Assembly: GCF_012277275.1 (NCBI RefSeq)
Contig: NZ_CP051155.1
Coordinates: forward strand, 2,294,001 to 2,358,000
Direction: 5' to 3'
DNA length: 64,000 nucleotides
Source: Gephyromycinifex aptenodytis
Lineage (GTDB): Bacteria; Actinomycetota; Actinomycetes; Actinomycetales; Dermatophilaceae
Of the stretch, positions 53,110 to 61,632 are shown piece after piece (positions within the stretch are counted from its first letter, which is position 1; the number at the start of each line of letters is the position of its first letter). The notes beneath the pieces are model-generated. The model worked only from the letters and a program-made list of their open reading frames with translations, had not been told where the DNA came from and did no database searches. Both the position numbers and the translations under genes were made by a program.

Positions 53110-54626
53110 TGAACCCCGCCTTCCTGACTCTCTTCGTCGCCATCCCCCTGTTCTCCGCCGGCTTCCTGGTCGTCGTACGGCACGCGATCACCGACCGGCT
53201 CCTGCTGCTCGGTGTCCCCGCTCTCATCGCCGGCGGTGGCGCCCTGCTGCTGGTGGAGCACACCCACACCCCGGTTCTGGCCCACCAGGTGGGAGGGTTC
53301 CTGCCGGGAGTGGCGATCCCGTTCGTCTCAGACACCCTCACCGCACTGATGCTTGTGGTCACCGCCGGGACGACCTTCGTCGTGGGCACCTTCCTCATCG
53401 GCACCGGGGAGGACCGCTACCGGTTCGTGCCCAGCCTGGTGCTCATGCTCACCGCGGGTGTCGACGGCGCCTTGCTCACCGGGGACCTGTTCAACCTATT
53501 CGTGTGGATCGAGGTCATGCTGCTGCCCTCGTATGCGCTGCTGGCCTTGGCAGGCACCTGGCGCCGCCTTGGAGTGGGCCGGATGTTCGTCCTGGTCAAC
53601 CTGCTGACCAGCACCGTGCTGCTGATCGGGGTCGGCTATGTCTACGCCGTGACCGGCACGGTGACCCTGGCCGCGCTGGCCGGAGTCGCCAACGAGAACC
53701 CGCGGGCCGCCCTGGCGTTCTTGGTGGTGCTGGCCGCGCTGTCGGTCAAAGCCGGAATCGCCCCGGTGCACGGCTGGCTGCCCCGTTCCTACCCGGCGAC
53801 CTCGGCCGGGATCATGGCGCTGTTCTCCGCGCTGCACACCAAGGTCGGGCTGTACGCCATCTTCCGGGTGTACTCGGTGGTCTACGACGGCCGGCCCGCC
53901 CCGTGGATGCCGGTGCTGGTCATCCTGGTCGTCGCCACGATGTTGCTCGGCGCCCTCGCCACCTTCGGGGAGTCGCGTATCCGCTCGATCCTGGCTTATC
54001 AGATGGTCAGCGGCGTCGGGCACATCCTCATCGGACTGGTAGTGCTCGGGGCGCTGTCGCTGTCGGCCAGCCTGTTCTACCTGGTGCACCACATCGTGAC
54101 GATGGGCGCGCTGCTGCTGCTGGCCGGGGCGATCGAGGAAACCTACGGCACCGGGCGCCTCGACCGGCTGCAAGGCCTGGTCGCGCGTGATCCCTGGGTC
54201 GCGGTCGCTTTCGCCCTCGGGCTGTTCTCCCTGGTCGGTCTGCCACCCACCAGCGGTCTGTGGGGCAAAGTCGGGCTCGTCCAGGCCGCCAGCGCCGACG
54301 GCACCTGGGTCGGCTGGACCCTTATCAGCGCAATCGTGCTGGCCTCGATCATTTCCCTGCTTGCTCTGCAGCGGCTGTGGAACGGGGTGTTCTGGGGTCG
54401 TCCGATGGAGCGCTACCGACCTGATCACCCGACCACGGGCCGGGGCCCGCTCATCGACATCACCGATGATGTGCGCGTCTCGACATCGCTGGCCATGCCG
54501 GGCTACACCTTGATCACCATCTCGGTGCTGATGTTCTTCGGCGCTGGGCCGATCATGCCGGTGATTCAGCGAGCTGCCGACGGCCTGGTCGATCTGCAGC
54601 CCTACATCCAGGCGGTGCTGCCATGA
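53109..54626 (+). CDS. mnhD: Mrp/Mnh antiporter subunit D
   Basis: 505 residues, NuoM/N-like, about fourteen helices. Motifs LLTGDLFNLFVWIEVMLLPS, KAGIAPVHGWLPRSYPATS and SALHTKVGLYAIFR contain the conserved Glu and Lys residues of the proton path. Tightly coupled to mnhC and mnhE. Confidence 0.93.
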   Translation: MNPAFLTLFVAIPLFSAGFLVVVRHAITDRLLLLGVPALIAGGGALLLVEHTHTPVLAHQVGGFLPGVAIPFVSDTLTALMLVVTAGTTFVVGTFLIGTGEDRYRFVPSLVLMLTAGVDGALLTGDLFNLFVWIEVMLLPSYALLALAGTWRRLGVGRMFVLVNLLTSTVLLIGVGYVYAVTGTVTLAALAGVANENPRAALAFLVVLAALSVKAGIAPVHGWLPRSYPATSAGIMALFSALHTKVGLYAIFRVYSVVYDGRPAPWMPVLVILVVATMLLGALATFGESRIRSILAYQMVSGVGHILIGLVVLGALSLSASLFYLVHHIVTMGALLLLAGAIEETYGTGRLDRLQGLVARDPWVAVAFALGLFSLVGLPPTSGLWGKVGLVQAASADGTWVGWTLISAIVLASIISLLALQRLWNGVFWGRPMERYRPDHPTTGRGPLIDITDDVRVSTSLAMPGYTLITISVLMFFGAGPIMPVIQRAADGLVDLQPYIQAVLP

Positions 54627-54991
54627 GATTCCACCCCGTCGCGACCGCGGCCTACGCAGCATTCGTCCTCAAAGAGGTGCTCGTCGGCTCGGCTCAAGTC
54701 GCCCGGTTCACGGTGGCCCCCGCCGGGTTCCCGCCGCCCGCCATCGTCGAGTTGCCGCTGCGGTGCCGTTCCGACATCGAGATCTCGCTGATGGCCTCCT
54801 GCATCACCATCACTCCCGGCACGCTCGTCGTGGGCACTGCTTCCTCCCGGCACGGGGCGCCGCCCACGCTGTACGTGCAGTGCATCCTCGGCGACTCCCG
54901 GGAGGAATCCCTAGCGGGATTGCGTGACATGGAGAGCCGATTGTTGCGGGCCACCCGTGGACGCCGAGCCGAAGAGGAGGGCCGCGCATGA
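54623..54991 (+). CDS. mnhE: Mrp/Mnh antiporter subunit E
   Basis: 122 residues overlapping mnhD by 4 bases. It has a membrane segment at the N-terminus and the family pattern VELPLRCRSDIEISLMASCI TITPGTL. It is shorter than MnhE of Bacillus, which has two helices before this motif; here only one is convincing, as in several actinomycete versions. Needed for assembly of the complex. Confidence 0.85.
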   Translation: MRFHPVATAAYAAFVLKEVLVGSAQVARFTVAPAGFPPPAIVELPLRCRSDIEISLMASCITITPGTLVVGTASSRHGAPPTLYVQCILGDSREESLAGLRDMESRLLRATRGRRAEEEGRA

Positions 54992-55251
54992 TGTTCCTGG
55001 CCATGTGGGTGACCATCGGGATGCTCGCCCTGGCCGTCGTGCTCGGTCTGGTGCGCGTGGTCACCGCCCAGGACGACGGCAGCCGTGCCGTGGTCGGCGA
55101 CCTGGTCTACTTCTCCAGCGTCGGAATCGTCGTCGTCTTCGGCATCTTGGCCGGATCCTCCGTCGCGGCCGATGTCGTCATGCTCGCCTCAGTGCTGGGG
55201 ATCCTGGCCACGATCTCACTGTCCCGCATTCTCACCAGGGGGCGTCGATGA
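54988..55251 (+). CDS. mnhF: Mrp/Mnh antiporter subunit F
   Basis: 87 residues with three helices (MWVTIGMLALAVVLGLVRVV; LVYFSSVGIVVVFGILAGSS). ATG overlaps mnhE (ATGA) and its stop overlaps mnhG. Confidence 0.9.
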   Translation: MMFLAMWVTIGMLALAVVLGLVRVVTAQDDGSRAVVGDLVYFSSVGIVVVFGILAGSSVAADVVMLASVLGILATISLSRILTRGRR

Positions 55252-55628
55252 TCGACATTGTGCTCGACGTAATCATCTCGGTCGCCTGTGTGCTCGGTGC
55301 GCTGTTCGTGCTGCTCTCGGCGGCAGCGATGCTTCGCACCAATGACGCCCTGAGTCGCATCAACGTGCTATCCCCGGCTACCGGGGTGGGCTTGCCGCTC
55401 ATCGTCATCGCCGCCTATATCCACTCGGCGCGCCTACACGGGTTCGACGTATGGGCCTTGGTGCAGTTGGTCGTCACGCTGGTGGCTCTGCTCGTCGTCT
55501 CCTCGGTGGCCAGCAACACCCTGTCTCGGGCGGCGTATCTGTCGGGCGCGCGCGTCGACCCGCGCACGCATCCGCAGGAGCTCGCCGAGCCGCCCGCAGG
55601 GACCGACGACGAGAGCTCCGCGACGTAG
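55248..55628 (+). CDS. mnhG: Mrp/Mnh antiporter subunit G
   Basis: 126 residues from ATG 55248, overlapping mnhF by 4 bases. Earlier in-frame starts lie inside mnhF and were rejected. Three helices with the MnhG pattern LGALFVLLSAAAMLRTNDAL. The C-terminal 25 residues are polar. Last gene of the operon. Confidence 0.9.
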   Translation: MIDIVLDVIISVACVLGALFVLLSAAAMLRTNDALSRINVLSPATGVGLPLIVIAAYIHSARLHGFDVWALVQLVVTLVALLVVSSVASNTLSRAAYLSGARVDPRTHPQELAEPPAGTDDESSAT

Positions 55629-55788
55629 CGCTCAACGCCTCGAGATGGGCAATCGCTGGCCTTTTTCGGGGGCGGGGGAACGGAAACTCGTGAACGTGTG
55701 TTCTTCTGGCTAGAGTTAGTAGGCTTCGAGCGCGTCCCGCGCTGGGAGCAACGGCGAGCGCAATAGCGCACCTAGGAGAGAAATACTC

Positions 55789-56058
55789 GTGACTTTGAGC
55801 ATGGGCTTTATCGGTTGGATCATCATCGGCGGCCTTGCGGGCTGGATCGCAAGCAAGATCATGGGCACCGATGCTCAGCAGGGCTGGCTGATGAATGTCA
55901 TCGTCGGCATCGTCGGCGGTCTGCTCGGTGGCTACCTGATGACCCTGGTCGGCTTCAACGCGGCCAGCGGCGGCATCATCTTCAGCCTCTTGACGGCGAT
56001 TATCGGCGCTGTGCTGCTGCTGTGGATCGTTGGCAAGGTCACCGGTAGCCGTCGCTGA
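55789..56058 (+). CDS. GlsB/YeaQ/YmgE-family small membrane protein
   Basis: 89 residues from GTG 55789 (AGGAGAG upstream). Three helices of Gly-rich type: FIGWIIIGGLAGWIASKIMG, LMNVIVGIVGGLLGGYLMTL and IIFSLLTAIIGAVLLLWIVG. This is the transglycosylase-associated family, usually stress-induced. Monocistronic, with a terminator after it. Confidence 0.9.
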   Translation: MTLSMGFIGWIIIGGLAGWIASKIMGTDAQQGWLMNVIVGIVGGLLGGYLMTLVGFNAASGGIIFSLLTAIIGAVLLLWIVGKVTGSRR

Positions 56059-56082
56059 GGCACCGCCTCGGCCGCTACGGCC

Positions 56083-56139
56083 AAAACGCCCCGTCTCCTT
56101 GTGAAAGCCGAGTGCTTTCCCGGGGGGCGGGGCGTTTTT
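56083..56139 (+). terminator. Rho-independent terminator with T run
   Basis: AAAACGCCCCG (56083-56093) pairs with CGGGGCGTTTT (56128-56138), ending in five Ts. Inside is a second stem GAAAGC/GCTTTC (56103-56108/56114-56119). One of the few classical terminators in the window. Confidence 0.92.
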
Positions 56140-56284
56140 CTGCAACTGCGCCCATATCTCGCGGCGTATGCTCGGCGATTCGGTTTGACCGCAAGGGCAC
56201 TGGCTGCTGACATGAAATCGGGCCTTTCGGCTCAACCCCTCTTCACCGCGGGTCGTCGCGGTGCACGACCCGCAGGAGCAGCGC

Positions 56285-56947
56285 ATGTCTCGACCCGATG
56301 AGTCCGGTGCCACCGCTGTCGGTAAGGAACCGCGGCGCACCCCCAAACCATGGCTGTGGTTGCTGGCACTGGTGTTGCTGGCGCTGCTCATCTTCGGTCT
56401 GAGCCGACTTCTCACCAACTCCGAGACGCCCTCGCCGACAGGTGCCGCCACGGCCTCGTCTTCGGCCTCGGAATCGGCGAGCCCTTCCTCAGCCCCGCAA
56501 GACAGCGACGCCGCAGCCGAGGCTCAGAGCCAAGGTCCGGTGCAGCTGACCCGCAACGCTGAGGGGATCACGGTGCAAGCCACCGTCCCCGATGAGCCGA
56601 CCAAGGCCTCGCTGCTGCAGGTCGTCAAGGCCCGAGCGAACGGCGCCGAGATCATCGACAAGGTCGAGGTGTCCCAGGGGCAGCGGGTCGCCGACTTCGC
56701 GGGGCTGCTCCCGTTGCTGGCCGGTGCCAAAGACGTGGACGACGTGGACGTTCGGGTCGAGGCCACTTCGGTCACGGTGCAGGGCGCGGCCAAGAGCCAG
56801 GAAGCTAAGACTGCGCTGGAGGAGGCTGCCGCGAGGGCTTTCCCGCATCGCGAGGTCGACACTCAGATCAGCGCACCGGCACCGGCAACTCCTTCAGGGT
56901 CCACCGGTGAGCAGAGCGACGGCGCCACGGCGAGCCCGACTTCCTGA
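56285..56947 (+). CDS. Membrane-anchored BON-domain protein, paralogous to the N-half of the ArfA-like protein
   Basis: 220 residues from ATG 56285 (AGGAG 5 bases before). A membrane helix (about 23-44, PWLWLLALVLLALLIFGLSR), a Ser/Ala linker and BON-like strands and helices (VQLTRNAEGITVQATVPDEP; DVDDVDVRVEATSVTVQG) follow. The same phrases occur in the protein at 26856 (VEVTRDGKRIVVRGKVPDKA), so the two share an origin. There is no OmpA domain. Likely outward-facing; function unknown. Confidence 0.72.
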   Translation: MSRPDESGATAVGKEPRRTPKPWLWLLALVLLALLIFGLSRLLTNSETPSPTGAATASSSASESASPSSAPQDSDAAAEAQSQGPVQLTRNAEGITVQATVPDEPTKASLLQVVKARANGAEIIDKVEVSQGQRVADFAGLLPLLAGAKDVDDVDVRVEATSVTVQGAAKSQEAKTALEEAAARAFPHREVDTQISAPAPATPSGSTGEQSDGATASPTS

Positions 56948-57068
56948 TCACGCGGCAGTAGCCAAGCCGAGGGATGAACTCCCCGGTTCATGACGGCCGA
57001 GATCGGGCATGGGAGGGGTGAGATGAACCCCCGGCGATTGCCGGGCCCCGCCGTGAGAGGACGTCCTC

Positions 57069-58466
57069 GTGCCTGATCGTTCAACCAAGCGTCAGCAGGA
57101 AGCAGCTGATCGCGTTCCTACCCTCGTCATTCTCGGTGCCACCAGCGACCTGGTCAGCAGGCTGTTGCTGCCCGGGTTGGGTTCGCTACTCGCGGCTGAA
57201 CCTGCTCGCCGGGTCAACGTCGTCGGGGTGGGTCGGCGTCCCTTCGAGGGGTGGAACGACATCGTGCGCACCAGCCTGAGCGAGGCCGGCGTCGAAGCGG
57301 ACTGCACCGAGCGCACCGTGCAGGCCGCCCGTTACCTCGAATGCGACGTCACCGACCCCGACCAGTTGCCCGGGTTCGTCGCCGACCTGCCCCCGGACGC
57401 CGTCCTGTACTTCGCGCTGCCCCCCTCGGTGACGATGAAGGTGGTCGCCCAACTGGCCGATCTGCCGCTGCCGGAAGGTCTGCGGCTGGGTTTGGAGAAA
57501 CCCTTCGGCGAGGGACTGGAGTCGGCACGCGAATTCAACCGAGTGCTGGCCGGGGTCCTGCCTGAGGAGCGCATCCACCGGATCGACCACTTCTTCGGCG
57601 ATTCCACGGTGCTGAACATCCTCGGGTTCCGGTTCGCCAACAGGTTGTTCCAGCCGGTCTGGAACAACCAGAACATCGAACGGGTCGACATCGTGGCCGA
57701 CGAAAAGCTCGCCCTGGAGGGCCGTGCCGGGTACTACGACACGGCCGGCGCGCTGGTGGACATGATCCAGTCGCACCTGCTGCTGGTCTTTGCGATGACG
57801 ACGATGGAAGAGCCGACCCGGATGGACCCGGTCGAGCTGCACGACCTGATGTCGCACACCCTGCGCGCCACCCAGGTGCGCGGCGCAGACGGGGCGGCCG
57901 CCTCCCGGCGCGCTCGTTACAGCGCGGGCTCCATCGAAGGCAAGGACGTTCCCGCCTACGTCGATGAAGAGGGCGTGGACCCGGACAACGAGACCGAGAC
58001 GCTGGCCGAGGTAGACCTGGAGATCCGCAACTCCCGGTGGGCAGGGGTGCCGTTCACACTGCGCAGCGGTAAAGCGTTGAGCCAGGATCGGCGCCGGATC
58101 GTGGTGACCTTCAAAGCGGTCGATCACCTCATGGAAGGTTTCGGCAATACCGCCCCGCGCAACCGCATCATCATCGACATGAAGCCCGATCAGGTGCTGG
58201 TCGAAGTGGCGACTAACGGCGCCCGCAACTCGTTCTGCTTCGACCAGACCGTGCTGGACGCGCGTATCGAGGAGGCTTCCATCACCCCGTACGGGGAGAT
58301 CCTGGCCGGGGTGCTCGACGGGGATCCGCTGTTGTCGATCCGTGCGGACCTGGCCGAGGAATGCTGGCGGGTGCTGGCGCCGGTTCTGCAGGCATGGGAA
58401 GAGGGCAAAGTGCCGATGCAGGAGTATCCGGCCGGTTCTGACGGCCCGGACTGGGACGCGGCGTGA
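57069..58466 (+). CDS. Glucose-6-phosphate dehydrogenase-like protein with altered motifs
   Basis: 465 residues, Zwf length and fold pattern: EKPFG is kept, and LSGK-like RSGKAL and CFDQTVLDARIEEAS are recognisable. However, the nucleotide motif usually GxxGDLA reads G23-A-T-S-D-L-V, and the active-site RIDHYLGK reads R-I-D173-H174-F-F-G-D178, so the Lys is Asp. H174 and D173 remain. The usual opcA, tkt, tal and pgl partners are absent. It overlaps the glycosyltransferase gene by 4 bases. It may act on a different sugar phosphate, or be inactive. Confidence 0.72.
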   Translation: MPDRSTKRQQEAADRVPTLVILGATSDLVSRLLLPGLGSLLAAEPARRVNVVGVGRRPFEGWNDIVRTSLSEAGVEADCTERTVQAARYLECDVTDPDQLPGFVADLPPDAVLYFALPPSVTMKVVAQLADLPLPEGLRLGLEKPFGEGLESAREFNRVLAGVLPEERIHRIDHFFGDSTVLNILGFRFANRLFQPVWNNQNIERVDIVADEKLALEGRAGYYDTAGALVDMIQSHLLLVFAMTTMEEPTRMDPVELHDLMSHTLRATQVRGADGAAASRRARYSAGSIEGKDVPAYVDEEGVDPDNETETLAEVDLEIRNSRWAGVPFTLRSGKALSQDRRRIVVTFKAVDHLMEGFGNTAPRNRIIIDMKPDQVLVEVATNGARNSFCFDQTVLDARIEEASITPYGEILAGVLDGDPLLSIRADLAEECWRVLAPVLQAWEEGKVPMQEYPAGSDGPDWDAA

Positions 58467-59608
58467 CCGATGCCACCACCGCTGCGTCCCGTCGGGACTC
58501 ATCGGCTCCGGTGCGCGTGCAGCACATCCCCGCCTCCCACCCGTACGTGCAGCGTTTGCGCGTGCTGCCAGGAGAAGCTGAATCGGCCGAGTCAGGGCGG
58601 AACAGCCAGGCAACAACGGCGCCGGTGGAGTTCCTGGCGGACCCGCCGGTGCCAGGAGCTTCGCCGGGGCAATGGTGGCCCCACCCTGCCCTCGAGCCCG
58701 CCTGGGTGCACGAACACGCGGAGCAGGTCGACGTCATCCACCTGCATTTCGGCTTCGAGCACCGCAGTCCGGCCGAGTTGGCCCAGTTCACGGCTGCCTG
58801 CAAGATGCACGACATCGCCTTGGTGCACACCGTGCATGACTTGTCCAACCCGCACGTGCCTGATGACGCGCAACACCTGGCCCGCCTGGACGTGATCGTG
58901 CCGGCCGCCGATGCTCTCATCACCCTCAGCGAGCCGGTGGCCGACGTGGTGCAACAGCGCTGGGGCCGTCGCCCCAGCGTGCTGCCACACCCGCACATCG
59001 TGCCCCCGCAACGCCTGGCCGCGCCCCGCCCGAGCCGCCTCGACGACGGTGAGGTGCTGCTGGGGGTGCACCTGAAATCGTTGCGTCCCAACGTGGCAGC
59101 CGTCCCGGTGCTGCGCGGGCTGCTGGCCGCGGTACGCCCGGGGGTGCGCCTGCAGATCTGGATCCATCGGGAGGCCCTGGAGCCTGACTTCGCCCGCTAC
59201 GACGCCGGTGTTCGGGCACTGTTGGAGGGTGCCGCCGACCGGGCCGGAGTCGAGGTGATCGTGCACGACCCGCTGGAGGACGACGCCCTCTTCGACTCGA
59301 TCGCACACCTGGACCTGGCGGTGTTGCCGTACGCCTCCGGGACCCATTCGGGCTGGTTGGAGATGTGCCACGACCTGGGTACTCCCGTGCTCGCACCGGA
59401 CCTGCCGATGGCCAGTCAGCGGCCGTGCCTCGTCTACCGGCGCGCGCAGCTGCCAGGGTCGCTGGTGCGGGCGGTCGAGGCCGCTACGGCTGCCGGTCAG
59501 AGCCCGGCCGATGGTCCGCGTCCTGAGTTCGCCGCGCAGCGGCTGGCGGAGCAGGCCGAGGTCGCCCGTCGGCACGCTCGGCTCTATACCTTCCTGGCGG
59601 AGGACTGA
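58463..59608 (+). CDS. GT4-like glycosyltransferase
   Basis: 381 residues, overlapping the Zwf-like gene (GTGA) and the next gene. It starts with an unusual disordered stretch to about 70. Then comes a Rossmann-type fold with VIHLHFGFEHRS and LVHTVHDLSNPH in the acceptor half, and a C-terminal donor half (LPHPHIVPPQ, LDLAVLPYASGTHSGWLEMC). The E-x7-E type donor motif is not obvious. Soluble, presumably at the membrane. Substrate unknown. Confidence 0.68.
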   Translation: MTDATTAASRRDSSAPVRVQHIPASHPYVQRLRVLPGEAESAESGRNSQATTAPVEFLADPPVPGASPGQWWPHPALEPAWVHEHAEQVDVIHLHFGFEHRSPAELAQFTAACKMHDIALVHTVHDLSNPHVPDDAQHLARLDVIVPAADALITLSEPVADVVQQRWGRRPSVLPHPHIVPPQRLAAPRPSRLDDGEVLLGVHLKSLRPNVAAVPVLRGLLAAVRPGVRLQIWIHREALEPDFARYDAGVRALLEGAADRAGVEVIVHDPLEDDALFDSIAHLDLAVLPYASGTHSGWLEMCHDLGTPVLAPDLPMASQRPCLVYRRAQLPGSLVRAVEAATAAGQSPADGPRPEFAAQRLAEQAEVARRHARLYTFLAED

Positions 59609-61632
59609 TGATCGGTTACTACGTGCACCATCACGGCGCGGGTCACCTGACGCGTGCCACCCAGATCGCAGCGCACCTGGAGGTCACCGGCTTTGGGTCG
59701 ATGCCCCGGCCGGCGAACTGGCGCGGGGACTGGATCGAACTGCCGCGCGACGACCAGGGCCACCCGGCCGATCCCACCGCGGGTGGGGTGCTGCATTGGG
59801 TGCCGCTGCACGATGCCGGGCTGCGGGAACGGATGGCCCGGATCGCGGCCTGGATCCAAGCCAACAACCCCGAGGCGTTCGTCGTGGACGTCTCGGTGGA
59901 GGTCACGCTCCTGGCCCGGTTGCTAGGCGCCCCGGTGATCGTGATGGCGATGCGAGGGGAACGCACCGACCGCGCGCATCTGGCCGCCTACGACGCCGCT
60001 TCGGCGCTGGTGGCGCCCTGGCCTGGGCATCTGCCCGAAGCCTGGCCCGCGCAATGGTTGGACAAGACGACCCATGTCGGGGCCATCTCCCGGTTTGACG
60101 GCTGGCCGCTGACCCCGCCGGTCGCACGCGCTGAACCCGTGCGCCGGGTGAGCCTGCTGTGGGGCCGCGGAGGCGAAGACATCACCGCCGCCGAGGTGTC
60201 CGCAGCCCAGGCCGCAACGCCAGGTTGGGTGTGGTCGCGCCCCGACCCGGAGCTGGGCGCGCCCGGAGTGTGGCGCGCGCTGCTGGACGCGGACGTCGTC
60301 GTCACCCATGGCGGGCAGAACGCCGTCGCCGAGGTAGCTGCGGCCGGTCGGCCCGCCGTCGTGGTGGCCAGTGAACGTCCGTTCGCCGAGCAGGAGCACA
60401 CTCGCCGCGCCCTGGAGCACGACGGCATCGCCGTCGGGGTGGCCGGCGGCTGGCCCGAACCGCACCGGTGGGCCGGGTTGCTGGAGCATGCCGCGGGAAT
60501 CGGGGGGCAGGGTTGGCGGCGATGGAGTTTCGGGGATGGCGCGCGCCGCGCCGCCGAGGTGATCGGGCAGGTCGCCGCGCGCTTGTCGAGCGGGTCCGAG
60601 GCAGCCTCGAGCCACCACGCCCGCGAGCCGCGCGCCACCGGACTGTCCGTTGGCGAGCCGCCCTCCCTGGCTGAGCTACCTACGGCTGGGCCGCTGTCGG
60701 CCGAGGATTCCCCCGGTGCGCAGTCGCTTGCCCTGATCACCCTGGTCCGGGGGCGCCATGAACATCTGCGCGGGCTGATTTCGGGCCTGCTCGCCGGAGG
60801 GCAACTGCCAGATCGCTTCATCGTGGTCTCGCTGGGCGACCCCCAGATCCACGATGTCGTCGCCGCCACTGTGGGTGGCTCACCGCTGCGCTGGCAGGTT
60901 GTCGACCTCCCGGTCGCGCCTGAGGAAGAACTCCCGCTGGCGGCAGGCCGCAACGCGGGGGTGGCCGCGGCGCGGGAAACGGGCTGCGAGTATCTGGTGC
61001 TGCTCGACGTGGACTGCATTCCGGGTCCGCAGCTCATCGCGCGCTACCGCGAAGCGCTGCGCGGCGGCCTGGACGCTGAACTGCCGGCGCGCGGGGCCGG
61101 TCCGCGGCTGTGGTGCGGACCCGTCACCTATCTGCCGCCGCGTGAGCCCGGCCAGGTCAGCTACGACGTGGCGCGCTTGGGGCAGTTGGGGCAGCCGCAC
61201 CCGGCCCGGCCCGCTCCGCCTCCAGATCAGGCCTGGCCGGCGCAGGACCTGCGCCTGTTCTGGTCGCTGTCCTTCGCGGTGGCTGCCCAGGACTGGGAAT
61301 CCCTCGGCGGTTTTTGCGAGAGCTACGTCGGTTACGGCGCTGAGGACACCGACTTCGCGGAGTTGGTCCGTGCCGCCGATGGCGACATGATCTGGCTCGG
61401 CGGCGCCGATGCCTACCACCAGCATCACCCGTCGGCCTCGCCGCCGGTGCAGCATCTGGGGTCGATCATCCGCAACGCCAAGATCTTCGCCTCACGCTGG
61501 GGATGGTTCCCCATGCAGGGGTGGTTGGAGGCCTTCGCGCAGCGCGGACTGGTTTACTCCGACGACACGGGATGGCACCTGACCCCGCTGGGGGTGCAGA
61601 GCGCCGGTGAGGCTTCCGGGGCGGTTGGCTAG
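59608..61632 (+). CDS. Two-domain glycosyltransferase: MurG/GT28-like plus GT2-like
   Basis: 674 residues. The N-terminal half (about 1-335) begins YYVHHHGAGHLTRATQIAAH, the GxGH-type start of GT28-like enzymes, and has a donor-type GGQNAVAEVAAAGRPAVVVA segment. After a linker, the C-terminal half (about 375-660) is GT2-like: ALITLVRGRHEHLRGLISGL, LLDVDCIPGPQLIARYREAL with the DxD-type motif, and a later YGAEDTDFAELVRAADGD. Two transferases in one chain suggest consecutive additions to one glycan. Its 3' end overlaps the convergent GT4 gene. Confidence 0.75.
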   Translation: MIGYYVHHHGAGHLTRATQIAAHLEVTGFGSMPRPANWRGDWIELPRDDQGHPADPTAGGVLHWVPLHDAGLRERMARIAAWIQANNPEAFVVDVSVEVTLLARLLGAPVIVMAMRGERTDRAHLAAYDAASALVAPWPGHLPEAWPAQWLDKTTHVGAISRFDGWPLTPPVARAEPVRRVSLLWGRGGEDITAAEVSAAQAATPGWVWSRPDPELGAPGVWRALLDADVVVTHGGQNAVAEVAAAGRPAVVVASERPFAEQEHTRRALEHDGIAVGVAGGWPEPHRWAGLLEHAAGIGGQGWRRWSFGDGARRAAEVIGQVAARLSSGSEAASSHHAREPRATGLSVGEPPSLAELPTAGPLSAEDSPGAQSLALITLVRGRHEHLRGLISGLLAGGQLPDRFIVVSLGDPQIHDVVAATVGGSPLRWQVVDLPVAPEEELPLAAGRNAGVAAARETGCEYLVLLDVDCIPGPQLIARYREALRGGLDAELPARGAGPRLWCGPVTYLPPREPGQVSYDVARLGQLGQPHPARPAPPPDQAWPAQDLRLFWSLSFAVAAQDWESLGGFCESYVGYGAEDTDFAELVRAADGDMIWLGGADAYHQHHPSASPPVQHLGSIIRNAKIFASRWGWFPMQGWLEAFAQRGLVYSDDTGWHLTPLGVQSAGEASGAVG

